The notes under the pieces were generated by a model. It had not been told where the DNA came from. It saw only the letters and a program-made list of their open reading frames with translations, and ran no database searches. Shown here in pieces: positions 7,279-16,142 of a DNA stretch of 64,000 nt. The DNA lies in the NCBI GenBank assembly GCA_965229345.1, contig OZ245872.1, positions 1,240,001-1,304,000 on the forward strand. Reading direction: 5' to 3'. Both the position numbers and the translations under genes were made by a program. Origin of the DNA: PBB1 sp965229345. Its GTDB lineage: Bacteria > Pseudomonadota > Gammaproteobacteria > Burkholderiales > Burkholderiaceae_C. The stretch's first letter is position 1; every line of letters begins with the position of its first letter.

Positions 7279-8289
7279 TCAAGCGGCCCTCATGCCCAGC
7301 GTTTCCAGCAGCACTTGATCGGCCGTCACATCCGGATTGCCGGTCACCAGCAGCTTGTCGCCGTAGAAGATCGAGTTGGCCCCGGCCACGAAGCACAGTG
7401 CCTGCACCGCATCACCCAATGCCTGGCGGCCTGCCGACAGCCGCACCCGCGTGCGCGGCATCGTGATGCGCGCCGCGGCGATCGTGCGCACGAACTCGAA
7501 CGGATCGAGCGGGGTCTGCTCTGCCAGCGGCGTGCCAGCCACTGGCACCAGGTGGTTGATCGGCACCGACTCGGGGTAGGGCTCCATGTTGGCCAGCTCG
7601 GCGATCAGTGCGGCGCGCTGCGTGCGTGATTCACCCATGCCGACGATGCCGCCACAGCACACCTTGACGCCTGCGCCACGCACCCGCTGCAGCGTGTCGA
7701 TGCGGTCCTCGAACTGGCGGGTCTGCACGATGTCGGCGTACTTGTCCGGCGCGGTGTCGATGTTGTGGTTGTAGTAATCGAGACCGGCGTCACGCAGCGC
7801 TTCTGCGTGGCCGTCGCCCAGCATGCCCAGCGTCGCGCAGGTTTCCAGGCCCAGGTCCTTCACCGCGCTGATCAGTTGCGCGACCTTCTCGATGTCGCGG
7901 TCCTTCGGGCCGCGCCAGGCCGCACCCATGCAGAAACGGGTGGCACCGGCCGCCTGCGCTGCCCGTGCGGCGGCCAGCACCTCGTCGACCTTCATCAGCG
8001 CGGTCGCCTCGACGCCGGTGTCGTAGGCCGCCGACTGCGGGCAGTACGAACAGTTTTCCGCGCAGCCGCCAGTCTTGATCGACAGCAGCGTGGAGAGCTG
8101 CACCTCGGCCGGGTCGAAGTTCGCGCGGTGCACCGTCTGCGCCTGGTACAGCAGCTCGGTGAAGGGCAGCGCAAACAGCGCTTCGATCTGCTCGACCTGC
8201 CAGCGTGGCGTGTCGGTGCGTGTTGCCTGGCCTGCGGCGGCGGGGCGTACAAGTTGGATGGGCGCTGATTGGATGGAGGCTGTGGACAT
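7279..8289 (-). CDS. bioB: Biotin synthase
   Basis: BioB is a radical SAM enzyme that inserts sulfur into dethiobiotin. The 336-residue protein has the cluster-binding CxxxCxxC as CAENCSYCPQS (Cys at about 76, 80 and 83). A second conserved block, YYNHNIDTA, and the C-terminal GANSIFYGDKLL are also typical. The other biotin genes (bioA, bioD, bioF) are not nearby. Here bioB is carried in the minus-strand run scpA-bioB-panB-panC, with 10 bases to panB. The N-terminus has an extra stretch of about 25 residues compared with short family members. Confidence 0.97.
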   Translation of the reverse strand: MSTASIQSAPIQLVRPAAAGQATRTDTPRWQVEQIEALFALPFTELLYQAQTVHRANFDPAEVQLSTLLSIKTGGCAENCSYCPQSAAYDTGVEATALMKVDEVLAAARAAQAAGATRFCMGAAWRGPKDRDIEKVAQLISAVKDLGLETCATLGMLGDGHAEALRDAGLDYYNHNIDTAPDKYADIVQTRQFEDRIDTLQRVRGAGVKVCCGGIVGMGESRTQRAALIAELANMEPYPESVPINHLVPVAGTPLAEQTPLDPFEFVRTIAAARITMPRTRVRLSAGRQALGDAVQALCFVAGANSIFYGDKLLVTGNPDVTADQVLLETLGMRAA

Positions 8290-8355
8290 GGTCAGGTCTC
8301 GCTGGGATGCGGGCGCAATGATGCGTCGGATCGGAAGGAAAGGGGTTGTTCGCTG

Positions 8356-9228
8356 TCAAACGGCCTGGTAGGCCAACCGCACGTAGATCGGGGCGTAGGC
8401 TTCGGCCTGGGTGATCTCCAGCAGGCATTCGCGCGCCAGTTCGAGCATCGCGATGAAGGTGACGACCAGCACCGGCTGGCCACGCGTCACATCGAAAAGC
8501 TCATGGAATTCGACGAATTTTCGGCCCTGCAGGGCGCGCAACACGATGCTCATGTGCTCGCGTACGCTGAGGTGTTCGCGGTTGATGGTGTGGTGCTGGT
8601 TCAAGCTGGCCCGCTTCATCACGTCGGCCCAGGCTGCCTGCAACTCCTCGGGGGCGACGTCGGGGAAGCGGGGCACCAGCGACTGCTCGATGTGCACCTG
8701 CGCGCGGAGGAAATCGCGGCCGATGACTGGCATGGCATCCAGGCGGGCAGCGGCCAGCTTCATCTGCTCGTACTCGACCAGTCGGCGCACCAGCTCGGCA
8801 CGCGGGTCCTCCGGCTCGCTGCCGTCTGCGCTTTTCTTCGGCGGCAGCAGCATGCGCGACTTGATCTCGATCAGCATCGCGGCCATCAGCAAGTACTCGC
8901 TGGCGAGCTCGAGGTTGGTCTTGCGGATCTGCTCGACGTAGGCGAGGTACTGTCGCGTGACATCGGCCAGCGGGATGTCGAGGATGTTGAAGTTCTGCCG
9001 GCGGATCAGGTACAGCAGCAAGTCGAGCGGCCCCTCGAAGGCTTCGAGGAACAGCCGCAACGCATCTGGCGGGATGTAGAGATCGTGGGGCAGCTTGAAC
9101 AGCGGTTCGCCATACAGCCGCGCCACCGCCACGCTGTCGACCGCCAACGGCGGGGCCTCCGCCGCCCCGTCGGCCATCAGGGCGTGCAACTCGGGGGGCT
9201 CCGTCAGCGCAGGGCCAGGCAGGTTCAT
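8356..9228 (-). CDS. scpA: Segregation and condensation protein A
   Basis: ScpA is the kleisin subunit that bridges SMC heads in the bacterial condensin and helps chromosome segregation. The 290-residue protein has the N-terminal kleisin segment FEGPLDLLLYLIRRQNFNILDIPL, which binds the SMC neck, and the conserved YLLMAAMLIEIKSRMLLP. Residues 1-55 before this are a longer-than-usual leader. scpB and smc are not in the window. The gene follows the small DUF3460 gene, a pairing common in Burkholderiales, and precedes bioB by 66 bases. Confidence 0.95.
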   Translation of the reverse strand: MNLPGPALTEPPELHALMADGAAEAPPLAVDSVAVARLYGEPLFKLPHDLYIPPDALRLFLEAFEGPLDLLLYLIRRQNFNILDIPLADVTRQYLAYVEQIRKTNLELASEYLLMAAMLIEIKSRMLLPPKKSADGSEPEDPRAELVRRLVEYEQMKLAAARLDAMPVIGRDFLRAQVHIEQSLVPRFPDVAPEELQAAWADVMKRASLNQHHTINREHLSVREHMSIVLRALQGRKFVEFHELFDVTRGQPVLVVTFIAMLELARECLLEITQAEAYAPIYVRLAYQAV

Positions 9229-9256
9229 GGGCGAGATGTTGCCGGCTTACCGCGCC

Positions 9257-9460
9257 TCACTTCGGCCCGGTCTGGTAGACATAAGGCTTCTGCGGCACGC
9301 GCGATTCAGCCGCGTCGGCCTGGGCGTCGCGGTCCACCCGCTTGTCCCACAGCAGGGCGCGTCCGGCACGCTGCTCGCTTTCAAGCGTTGGCTTCTGAGC
9401 CTTCAGCGATTCGATGAAGGTGGTCACGTCCGACTTGTAGGGTTTCCAGAACAGTGGCAT
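9257..9460 (-). CDS. Small DUF3460 family protein
   Basis: This is a 67-residue soluble protein of the betaproteobacterial DUF3460 family, recognised from MPLFWKPYKSDVTTFIESLK and the RAGRALLWDK segment. Its function is unknown. It lies 28 bases before scpA and is probably the first gene of the scpA-bioB-panB-panC run. The 146-base divergent gap to the CYTH-CHAD gene should hold its promoter. Confidence 0.8.
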   Translation of the reverse strand: MPLFWKPYKSDVTTFIESLKAQKPTLESEQRAGRALLWDKRVDRDAQADAAESRVPQKPYVYQTGPK

Positions 9461-9546
9461 GGCGTGGCATGGCGCGAAGCAAACGGGAAAACCCGGAGTT
9501 TACCGGGGCACGCGCCCAGGACGCAGGGGGACCCGCTGCCGCAACC

Positions 9547-9566
9547 CGGCGTTTCCCTGAACGCCG
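9547..9566. promoter_or_regulatory. 7-bp inverted repeat in the divergent DUF3460/CYTH-CHAD gap
   Basis: CGGCGTT (9547-9553) and AACGCCG (9560-9566) form a perfect inverted repeat with a 6-base loop, 40 bases before the CYTH-CHAD start. It could be an operator or a small hairpin; nothing more can be said from sequence. Confidence 0.25.
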
Positions 9567-9606
9567 ATTCATCAAATCTGACGGGGGTGGCTGTCACCAT
9601 CGCGTC

Positions 9607-11172
9607 ATGAGAGAAGTCGAGCTGAAGTTCCAGGTGCCGCCCGCGGCCCGCAAGGCGGTCGAAAGTGCAGTTGCCGGTCCGAAGGCGGTGCGGCGCATCC
9701 ATTTGCGGGCTGCCTATTTCGACACCCCGGCCGGCGCGCTGGCCGGGGCCGGACTGGCGCTGCGGCTGCGCAAGGAGGGCCGTGCCTGGGTGCAGACCTT
9801 GAAGGGCCTGCTGCCGGAAGGTGGCGGCATGATCCGCGCCGAGCACAACGTGTTGCGCGCCGAGACCGGCGCTGCGGTACCCGCGATCGATCCGCAGCTG
9901 CATGCCGACACCGCCGTGGGCGCGGCACTGTCGAACGTGCTGGCACAAGCCGATGGCGTGCTCGCCCTCGTGATCAGCACCGACATCTGGCGGCGCATCC
10001 GCACCGTGCGGGTCACCGGTGGTGTGGTCGAGCTGGCCTTCGATGTCGGCCGGATCGCGTCTTGCACCACCGTGCCGCCACGACAACTGCCGGTCTGCGA
10101 ACTCGAGATCGAACTCAAGCGCGGCCACCCGCAGGCCGTGGTGACCGCCGCGCAGCGCTGGGTGGCACGCCACGGCCTGTGGCTGGACACCCGCAGCAAG
10201 GCCGAGCTGGGCCACCTGCTGTCGCGCAACGATGCGATGGCCCAGGCGCGCCGCGCCGGCGAAGTGACCCTGTCGAAATCCATGACGCCGGCTGCGGCGC
10301 TGCAAGCGGTGCTCCGATCCTGCCTGCAGCAGATCAGCGTCAACGCCAGCCAGATCGCCAGTGGCCGCCACGCGCCGGAACACACCCACCAGCTGCGCGT
10401 CGGCCTGCGGCGGCTGCGCACCGCACTGCAGTTCTTCGATGGTGCGCAGCTCAGCGAGGCCATCGATGCACCGGTTCGGGATCAGCTCGCTGGCGATGCC
10501 GCCGCATTGTTTCGCCAGTTGGGCGAGGCCCGCGACCGCGCCGCCGTGGCCGAGCCGCTCGCCATCGAGCTGGCCCGCGCCTTGGCCGCGGTGGGCCTGT
10601 CGGGTGAGCCGCCTGAGCTGTCGGCGTTCGGCGCCGAGGTCGATCCGACGGTGGTGGTGCGGCAGGAGGGGGCGCAGCGCTTGATGCTGACGCTGATGTC
10701 TCAGCTGCAGCGCGACAGCGCGGCATCAACGCCAGCGGCTGATGCCACGACCTCCGAGCCGCTGCGCCAGCGACTCGCCCAGCGGCTCACCCGCTGGCAC
10801 CGCCAGGTGCTGGTCGATGCGCAAGCCTTCGAGACGCTCGACGACGAGGGCCGCCATCGGTTGCGCAAGCGCATCAAGCGCCTGCGCTACGCGGTCGAGT
10901 TCGCCGCGAGCCTGTTCGACGGGCGTGGCGTGCGCCGCTATCTGAAGGTCCTGCGAGCCCTGCAGGAGCGGCTGGGTACGGTCAACGACGTGGCCGTCGG
11001 CATTGCGCTGTACTCAGCGGCACTTCCGGCCGATGCACGGGCCCTGTTCGCGCTGGGGTGGTTGGCCTCGCAGCGCGAGCGCGCGCTGGCCGCCTGCAAG
11101 CCGGAACTGAAATGCTTTGTCGGTCTGAAGCGTTTCTGGCGCAAGCGTGGCGACCACACCGGGACGAAATGA
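9607..11172 (+). CDS. CYTH and CHAD domain protein (inorganic triphosphatase-like)
   Basis: This is a 521-residue cytoplasmic protein with two domains. The N-terminal CYTH domain (residues 1 to about 200) begins with the ExExK metal/phosphate signature as EVELKF and is related to triphosphatases and class IV adenylate cyclases; E. coli YgiF is a comparable tripolyphosphatase. The C-terminal CHAD domain (about 225-520) has the His/Arg/Lys-rich helices HQLRVGLRRLRTALQFFD and RLRKRIKRLRYAVEF, which bind polyphosphate. The ATG at 9607 is chosen because the CYTH motif requires this N-terminus. Binding or hydrolysis of polyphosphate is inferred from the family. Confidence 0.92.
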   Translation: MREVELKFQVPPAARKAVESAVAGPKAVRRIHLRAAYFDTPAGALAGAGLALRLRKEGRAWVQTLKGLLPEGGGMIRAEHNVLRAETGAAVPAIDPQLHADTAVGAALSNVLAQADGVLALVISTDIWRRIRTVRVTGGVVELAFDVGRIASCTTVPPRQLPVCELEIELKRGHPQAVVTAAQRWVARHGLWLDTRSKAELGHLLSRNDAMAQARRAGEVTLSKSMTPAAALQAVLRSCLQQISVNASQIASGRHAPEHTHQLRVGLRRLRTALQFFDGAQLSEAIDAPVRDQLAGDAAALFRQLGEARDRAAVAEPLAIELARALAAVGLSGEPPELSAFGAEVDPTVVVRQEGAQRLMLTLMSQLQRDSAASTPAADATTSEPLRQRLAQRLTRWHRQVLVDAQAFETLDDEGRHRLRKRIKRLRYAVEFAASLFDGRGVRRYLKVLRALQERLGTVNDVAVGIALYSAALPADARALFALGWLASQRERALAACKPELKCFVGLKRFWRKRGDHTGTK

Positions 11173-11257
11173 GGAGATCGCCCCAGTGCCAGCGGCTGAC
11201 CATCGCGCAGCCGAGCCGATGACAATCGGCGTCTGATTGGCTCGGGAAGTACGTCGC

Positions 11258-12226
11258 ATGCGCATGGATCCTCAGAAGTCGGTGCTGGTCACCGGAGGGG
11301 CCGGTTTTTTGGGGTCGTTTCTGTGCGAGCAGCTGCTCGAGCGCGGGCACGAGGTGCTGTGCGTCGACAACTTCTTCACCGGGGGCAAACGCAACATCGA
11401 GCACCTGCTGGACCACCCGCGGTTCGAGCTGCTGCGCCACGACGTCACCTTTCCGCTGTATGTCGAAGTCGAACAGATCTTCAACTTCGCCTGCCCGGCC
11501 TCACCGGTGCATTACCAGTACAACCCGGCGCAGACGACCAAGACCAGCGTGCACGGTGCGATCAACATGCTGGGCCTGGCCAAACGCACCGGTGCCACCA
11601 TCCTGCAGGCCTCGACCAGCGAGGTCTATGGCGATCCCCAGGTTCACCCGCAGCGAGAGGACTACTGGGGCCACGTCAACCCGATCGGCCCACGCGCCTG
11701 TTACGACGAGGGCAAGCGTTGCGCCGAGACGCTGTTCTTCGACTACCGGCGACAGCACAAGCTGAAGATCAAGGTGATGCGCATCTTCAACACCTACGGG
11801 CCGCGGATGCACCCGGATGACGGCCGTGTGGTGTCGAACTTCATCACCCAGGCACTGCGGGGGCAGCCGATCACGCTGTACGGCCAAGGCGATCAGACCC
11901 GGTCTTTCTGCTACCGCGACGACCTGATCGATGGGTGTCTGCGCCTGATGGCCACCCCCGATGACGTGACCGGCCCGATCAACATCGGCAACCCGCAGGA
12001 GACCACCATCCGGGAGCTGGCCGAGCTGATCGTCGAGCTGACGGGCTCTGCTTCACCGCTGGTCTATCGGCCCTTGCCGCAAGACGATCCGATGCAGCGC
12101 TGCCCCGACATCACGCTGGCGCGTGAACTGCTCGGATGGGAGCCGACCATCGAACTCAAGACCGGATTGATGCGCACCATCGAGTACTTCGATGCGACGC
12201 TGGGCGGTCGTCTGGCGCAGCCCTGA
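11258..12226 (+). CDS. UDP-glucuronate decarboxylase (UDP-xylose synthase)
   Basis: This 322-residue short-chain dehydrogenase/reductase-type enzyme converts UDP-glucuronate to UDP-xylose with bound NAD+, supplying xylose or related sugars for surface polysaccharides. It has the Rossmann GGAGFLGS motif, an ASTSEVYGDP segment, the catalytic YDEGK (YxxxK) and the long family signature RIFNTYGPRMHPDDGRVVSN. I chose the ATG at 11258; an upstream TTG at 11237 is in frame but less likely. No other polysaccharide genes are adjacent. The stop codon lies in the loop of a strong hairpin. Confidence 0.92.
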   Translation: MRMDPQKSVLVTGGAGFLGSFLCEQLLERGHEVLCVDNFFTGGKRNIEHLLDHPRFELLRHDVTFPLYVEVEQIFNFACPASPVHYQYNPAQTTKTSVHGAINMLGLAKRTGATILQASTSEVYGDPQVHPQREDYWGHVNPIGPRACYDEGKRCAETLFFDYRRQHKLKIKVMRIFNTYGPRMHPDDGRVVSNFITQALRGQPITLYGQGDQTRSFCYRDDLIDGCLRLMATPDDVTGPINIGNPQETTIRELAELIVELTGSASPLVYRPLPQDDPMQRCPDITLARELLGWEPTIELKTGLMRTIEYFDATLGGRLAQP

Positions 12227-12237
12227 CCGGGCTGCGC
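12215..12237 (+). terminator. Stem-loop over the stop codon of the UDP-glucuronate decarboxylase gene
   Basis: GCGCAGCCC (12215-12223) pairs perfectly with GGGCTGCGC (12229-12237) around TGACC, and the TGA stop of the gene is in the loop. It lies in the 43-base gap between convergent genes and may end transcription from the plus strand, although no T-run follows. Confidence 0.5.
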
Positions 12238-12269
12238 TGCACCCTCGTTCAACGGATGGTCGCGCGTGC

Positions 12270-14366
12270 TTACCGCACGCGCATGCCTGGCGTGGCTCCG
12301 GGCCCGGGCTCCAGCACATACACACCGGGCTGGGCCTTGCCATCGGCGTGGCTGGCGGCCAGCACCATGCCCTCGCTGACGCCGAACTTCATCTTGCGCG
12401 GCGCCAGATTGGCCACCAGCACGGTGAGCTTGCCGATCAGGTCGGCGGGCTGGTAGGCGCCCTTGATGCCGCTGAACACATTGCGGGTGCGCGGCTGACC
12501 AGCCGCGTCGACCTCGCCCACATCGAGCGTCAGCCGCAGCAGCTTGTCCGAGCCCTCGACGTGCTCGCAGTTCACGATCTTCGCAATGCGCAGGTCGATC
12601 TTGGCGAAGTCGTCGATGCCGATGGGTTCGGCGATCGCTTCGCCGCCTGGCTGGGGCGGTTCGATCACTGCCGCAGCCGGTGGCTCGAACAGGGCATCGA
12701 GCAGCTTCGGATCGACACGCTGCATCAGGTGCTTGTAGTCACCGATGGTGTGCGCGCCGAGCGCACGGTGCGCATCGGCGGACACCAGCGGCGCGACCTT
12801 CAGGAAGGCTTCGACCTGCGCGCTCAACGCCGGCAGCACCGGCTTCAGGTAGATCGTCAACAAGCGGAAGGCTTCGATGCAGACGGTGCACACGTCGTGC
12901 AGCACCGCGTCCTGGCCCTCCTTCTTGGCCAGCTCCCACGGCTTGTTCTGGTCGACGTATTCATTGACGCGGTCGGCCAGCAGCATGATCTCGCGCAGTG
13001 CCTTGCCATATTCGCGCTCGTCGTACAGCCGCTCGATGTCGGCGTGGCCGCTGCGCAAATGATCGAGCAGCACGCGGCCCTCGACACCGACGTCCGACGA
13101 CAGCTTGCCGGCGAAGCGCTTGGTCAGAAAGCCCGCCGCGCGGCTCGCGATGTTGATGTACTTGCCGACCAGGTCGCTGTTGACCCGCGCGACGAAATCC
13201 TCGGGGTTGAAGTCGACGTCTTCCACCTTGCTGCTCAGCTTGGTCGCGATGTAGTAGCGCAGCCACTCGGCGTTCATGCCGAGTTCGAGGTACTTCAGCG
13301 GCGAGATGCCGGTGCCGCGGCTCTTGCTCATCTTCTCGCCGCTCACCGTGATGAAACCGTGGGCGTAGACGCGGTCGGGCACCTTGCGGCCGGAGAACTT
13401 CAGCATCGCCGGCCAGAACAGCGTGTGGAAGTAGGTGATGTCCTTGCCGATGAAATGGATCTGCTCGACCGCCGGGTCGGTGATGAACTCGTCGAAGGGG
13501 CGCAACTCGCCGCGTGCCCGCGCCTTGCCCTGGTCGAAGTAGTTCTTCAACGACGCCAGATAGCCCACCGGTGCGTCGAGCCACACGTAGAAATACTTGC
13601 CCGGCGCATCGGGAATCTCGATGCCGAAGTAGGGCGCGTCGCGGCTGATGTCCCAGTCGCTCAGGCCGCCCTTGCCTTCTTCGTCCTTGGTGAACCACTC
13701 GCGGATCTTGTTGGCGACTTCGCTCTGCAGTCGCTCGCCGCCGGTCCAGGCTTCCAAGAACTCCACGCAGCGTGGATCGCTCAGCTTGAAGAAGAAGTGC
13801 TCGCTGCTCTTCATCACCGGCGTGGCGCCGCTGAGTGTCGAGTACGGGTTCTTCAGGTCGGTGGGCGCGTAGACCGCGCTGCACACCTCACAGCTGTCGC
13901 CGTACTGGTCCTTCGCGCCGCATTTCGGGCACTCGCCCTTGATGTAGCGGTCGGGCAGGAACATGCCCTTCACCGGGTCGTAGAACTGCTCGATCGTCTT
14001 GGTGGCGATCAGCGAGCCGTCGCTGCGGTCGCGCAGCTTCCGGTAGATGTCCTGCGCGAGCGCGGTGTTCTCGGGCGAATCGGTCGAATGCCAGTGATCG
14101 AACGCGATGTGGAAGCCATCGAGGTACTGCTGGCGCCCGGCGGCGATCTCGGCCACGAACTGCTGCGGTGTCTTGCCGGCATTCTCGGCAGCGATCATGA
14201 TCGGCGCGCCGTGGGCATCGTCGGCGCCCACGAAGTGCACCTCGTGGCCCTGCATCCGCTGGTGCCGCACCCAGATGTCGGCCTGGATGTACTCCATCAT
14301 GTGCCCGATGTGAAAGGGCGCGTTGGCGTAGGGCAGGGCGGTGGTGACGAACAGCTTGCGGGTCAT
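12270..14366 (-). CDS. metG: Methionine-tRNA ligase
   Basis: MetG charges tRNA-Met, including the initiator. The 698-residue class I synthetase has the HIGH box (HIGH at about 19-22) and a zinc-binding four-cysteine knuckle (CPKCG and CEVC, about 145-161). KMSKS is at about 343 (GEKMSKSRGTGI), and the C-terminal tRNA-binding EMAP-type domain begins at FAKIDLRIAKIV. The start is the ATG at 14366 (MTRKLFVTTALPYANAPF); the frame is open further upstream but that part is not family-like. It is divergent from apbC across 181 bases, the conserved arrangement in proteobacteria. Confidence 0.98.
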   Translation of the reverse strand: MTRKLFVTTALPYANAPFHIGHMMEYIQADIWVRHQRMQGHEVHFVGADDAHGAPIMIAAENAGKTPQQFVAEIAAGRQQYLDGFHIAFDHWHSTDSPENTALAQDIYRKLRDRSDGSLIATKTIEQFYDPVKGMFLPDRYIKGECPKCGAKDQYGDSCEVCSAVYAPTDLKNPYSTLSGATPVMKSSEHFFFKLSDPRCVEFLEAWTGGERLQSEVANKIREWFTKDEEGKGGLSDWDISRDAPYFGIEIPDAPGKYFYVWLDAPVGYLASLKNYFDQGKARARGELRPFDEFITDPAVEQIHFIGKDITYFHTLFWPAMLKFSGRKVPDRVYAHGFITVSGEKMSKSRGTGISPLKYLELGMNAEWLRYYIATKLSSKVEDVDFNPEDFVARVNSDLVGKYINIASRAAGFLTKRFAGKLSSDVGVEGRVLLDHLRSGHADIERLYDEREYGKALREIMLLADRVNEYVDQNKPWELAKKEGQDAVLHDVCTVCIEAFRLLTIYLKPVLPALSAQVEAFLKVAPLVSADAHRALGAHTIGDYKHLMQRVDPKLLDALFEPPAAAVIEPPQPGGEAIAEPIGIDDFAKIDLRIAKIVNCEHVEGSDKLLRLTLDVGEVDAAGQPRTRNVFSGIKGAYQPADLIGKLTVLVANLAPRKMKFGVSEGMVLAASHADGKAQPGVYVLEPGPGATPGMRVR

Positions 14367-14547
14367 GGGAGCACAGGTGAACCAGCCCCGCCGTCGTGGC
14401 GTACAACGGCTTCGGGCAGCCCTTGATTCTAGGCCGCCGCCCTGTTGCTGACACCGGCCGGCCCAGGGCCAGGCCCCCTGCGCTAGACTGCCGCCGCCCT
14501 GGCCACGATCGCGTGCCAAGCGGCTTGTCTCCCTGTCTGGAACCGTC

Positions 14548-15639
14548 ATGTCCGCCACCGAAATTGCGTTGCTCGAAGCCCTGAAGTCGGTGGTCGACCC
14601 GAACACCGGCCGCGACTTCGTCAGCACCAGGCAACTGAAGAATCTGCACATCCACGGTAGCGATGTGGCCTTCGACGTGGAACTCGGCTACCCCGCCAAG
14701 AGCCAGCTGTCTGCATTGCGCGAGGCGCTGGTCACGGCCGCCAGGACGGTGGCAGGCGTTCAAAACGTCAACGCCAACCTCAGCAGCAAGATCATTGCGC
14801 ATGCGGTGCAGCGCGGTGTGCAACTGCTGCCGAACGTGAAGAACATCGTCGCCGTCGCCTCGGGCAAGGGCGGCGTCGGCAAGAGCACAACGGCTGTCAA
14901 CCTGGCACTGGCGCTGGCTGCCGAAGGCGCGCGGGTGGGCATCCTCGATGCCGACATCTACGGCCCGAGCCAGCCGATGATGATGGGCCTGGACGGCCGT
15001 CCCGATTCCGCCGATGGCAAGACGATGGAGCCGCTGCAGAACTACGGCGTGCAGGTGATGTCGATCGGCTTCCTCGTCGAGGCCGACAGTCCGATGGTCT
15101 GGCGCGGCCCGATGGCCACCCAGGCGCTGGATCAGCTGCTGCGGCAGACGAACTGGGGCGACCTCGACTACCTGATCGTCGACATGCCGCCGGGCACCGG
15201 CGACATCCAGCTCTCGCTGTCGCAGAAGGTGCCGCTGACCGGTGCGGTGATCGTCACCACGCCGCAGGACATCGCGCTGCTCGACGCCAAAAAGGGCATC
15301 CGGATGTTCGAGAAGGTCGGCGTGCCCATCCTCGGCATCGTCGAGAACATGGCGGTGCACGTCTGCGAGCAGTGCGGCCACGTCGAGCACATCTTCGGTG
15401 AGGACGGCGGCAAGCGGCTGGCCACCGACTACAAGACCGACTACCTCGGCGCGCTGCCGCTGAACCTGAGCATTCGGGTGCAAGCCGACAGCGGCCGCCC
15501 GAGCGTCGTCGCGGAACCCGATGGCGAGATCGCCGCCCTGTACAAGGCGGTGGCCCGCAAGGTGGCGGTGAAGATCGCCGAGCGCGCCAAGGACTTCTCG
15601 TCCAAGTTCCCGTCGATCACGATTTCCAAGGACACTTGA
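14548..15639 (+). CDS. apbC: Mrp/ApbC-type iron-sulfur cluster carrier ATPase
   Basis: This 363-residue P-loop ATPase is thought to carry and deliver iron-sulfur clusters in the cytoplasm. An N-terminal MIP18/DUF59 domain (residues 1 to about 90) precedes the deviant Walker A GKGGVGKSTTAVNLA at about 108-122. Other family marks are DADIYGPSQP and DMPPGTGDIQL. The C-terminal CxxC that holds a bridging cluster is CEQCGH. It is divergent from metG and probably transcribed from the 181-base gap between them. Confidence 0.95.
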   Translation: MSATEIALLEALKSVVDPNTGRDFVSTRQLKNLHIHGSDVAFDVELGYPAKSQLSALREALVTAARTVAGVQNVNANLSSKIIAHAVQRGVQLLPNVKNIVAVASGKGGVGKSTTAVNLALALAAEGARVGILDADIYGPSQPMMMGLDGRPDSADGKTMEPLQNYGVQVMSIGFLVEADSPMVWRGPMATQALDQLLRQTNWGDLDYLIVDMPPGTGDIQLSLSQKVPLTGAVIVTTPQDIALLDAKKGIRMFEKVGVPILGIVENMAVHVCEQCGHVEHIFGEDGGKRLATDYKTDYLGALPLNLSIRVQADSGRPSVVAEPDGEIAALYKAVARKVAVKIAERAKDFSSKFPSITISKDT

Positions 15640-15680
15640 CGGCTCGCGTCGCTCGTTGACCTTTCGAAGGAGACTCCCTC

Positions 15681-16103
15681 ATGTTCAAGCGCATCCTCTC
15701 GACCGCCGCCGTCGTCATGGCCATCACCGGCACCGCTTTTGCAGCCGATGGCAACCAGCCGCCTGCGGCTGCACAAGGCGTCTACATCGTGGCCCCGGCC
15801 GATGGCGCCACCGTCAGCAGCCCGTTCAAGGTGCAGTTCGGCATCAAGGGCATGACTGTCGCCCCGGCTGGCACGGTCACCGAGGGCACGGGGCATTACC
15901 ACCTGCTGATCAACACCACCGTGATCCCGAAGGGCGATGTGATCCCGGCCGATGAGAAGCACCTGCACTTCGGCAAGGGCCAGACCGAGACCGAGCTGAA
16001 GCTCGATCCGGGTACCTACAAGCTGACCGTGCTGTTCGCTGATGGCCTGCACAAGTCGTACGGCGACGGCATGAGTGCCAGCATCAGCGTCACCGTCAAG
16101 TAA
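15681..16103 (+). CDS. Exported DUF4399 protein
   Basis: This is a 140-residue periplasmic protein of unknown function. A signal peptide (MFKRILSTAAVVMAITGTAFA) is followed by one DUF4399 domain, seen from the GHYHLLIN segment, the HFGKGQTETEL segment and the ending LADGLHKSYG-type motif (here FADGLHKSYG). The conserved His residues could bind a ligand or metal, which is inference. A clear AAGGAG ribosome site lies just upstream of the ATG. It follows apbC by 41 bases and may be co-transcribed. Confidence 0.87.
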   Translation: MFKRILSTAAVVMAITGTAFAADGNQPPAAAQGVYIVAPADGATVSSPFKVQFGIKGMTVAPAGTVTEGTGHYHLLINTTVIPKGDVIPADEKHLHFGKGQTETELKLDPGTYKLTVLFADGLHKSYGDGMSASISVTVK

Positions 16104-16142
16104 CGGCGTGCGGCGTCCGCGACCCGGCGCGGCGCACTCCGC

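Noticed and set aside
12192..14426. A 744-codon plus-strand frame over metG
   Set aside because: metG on the minus strand has all synthetase motifs, and the plus frame has none.
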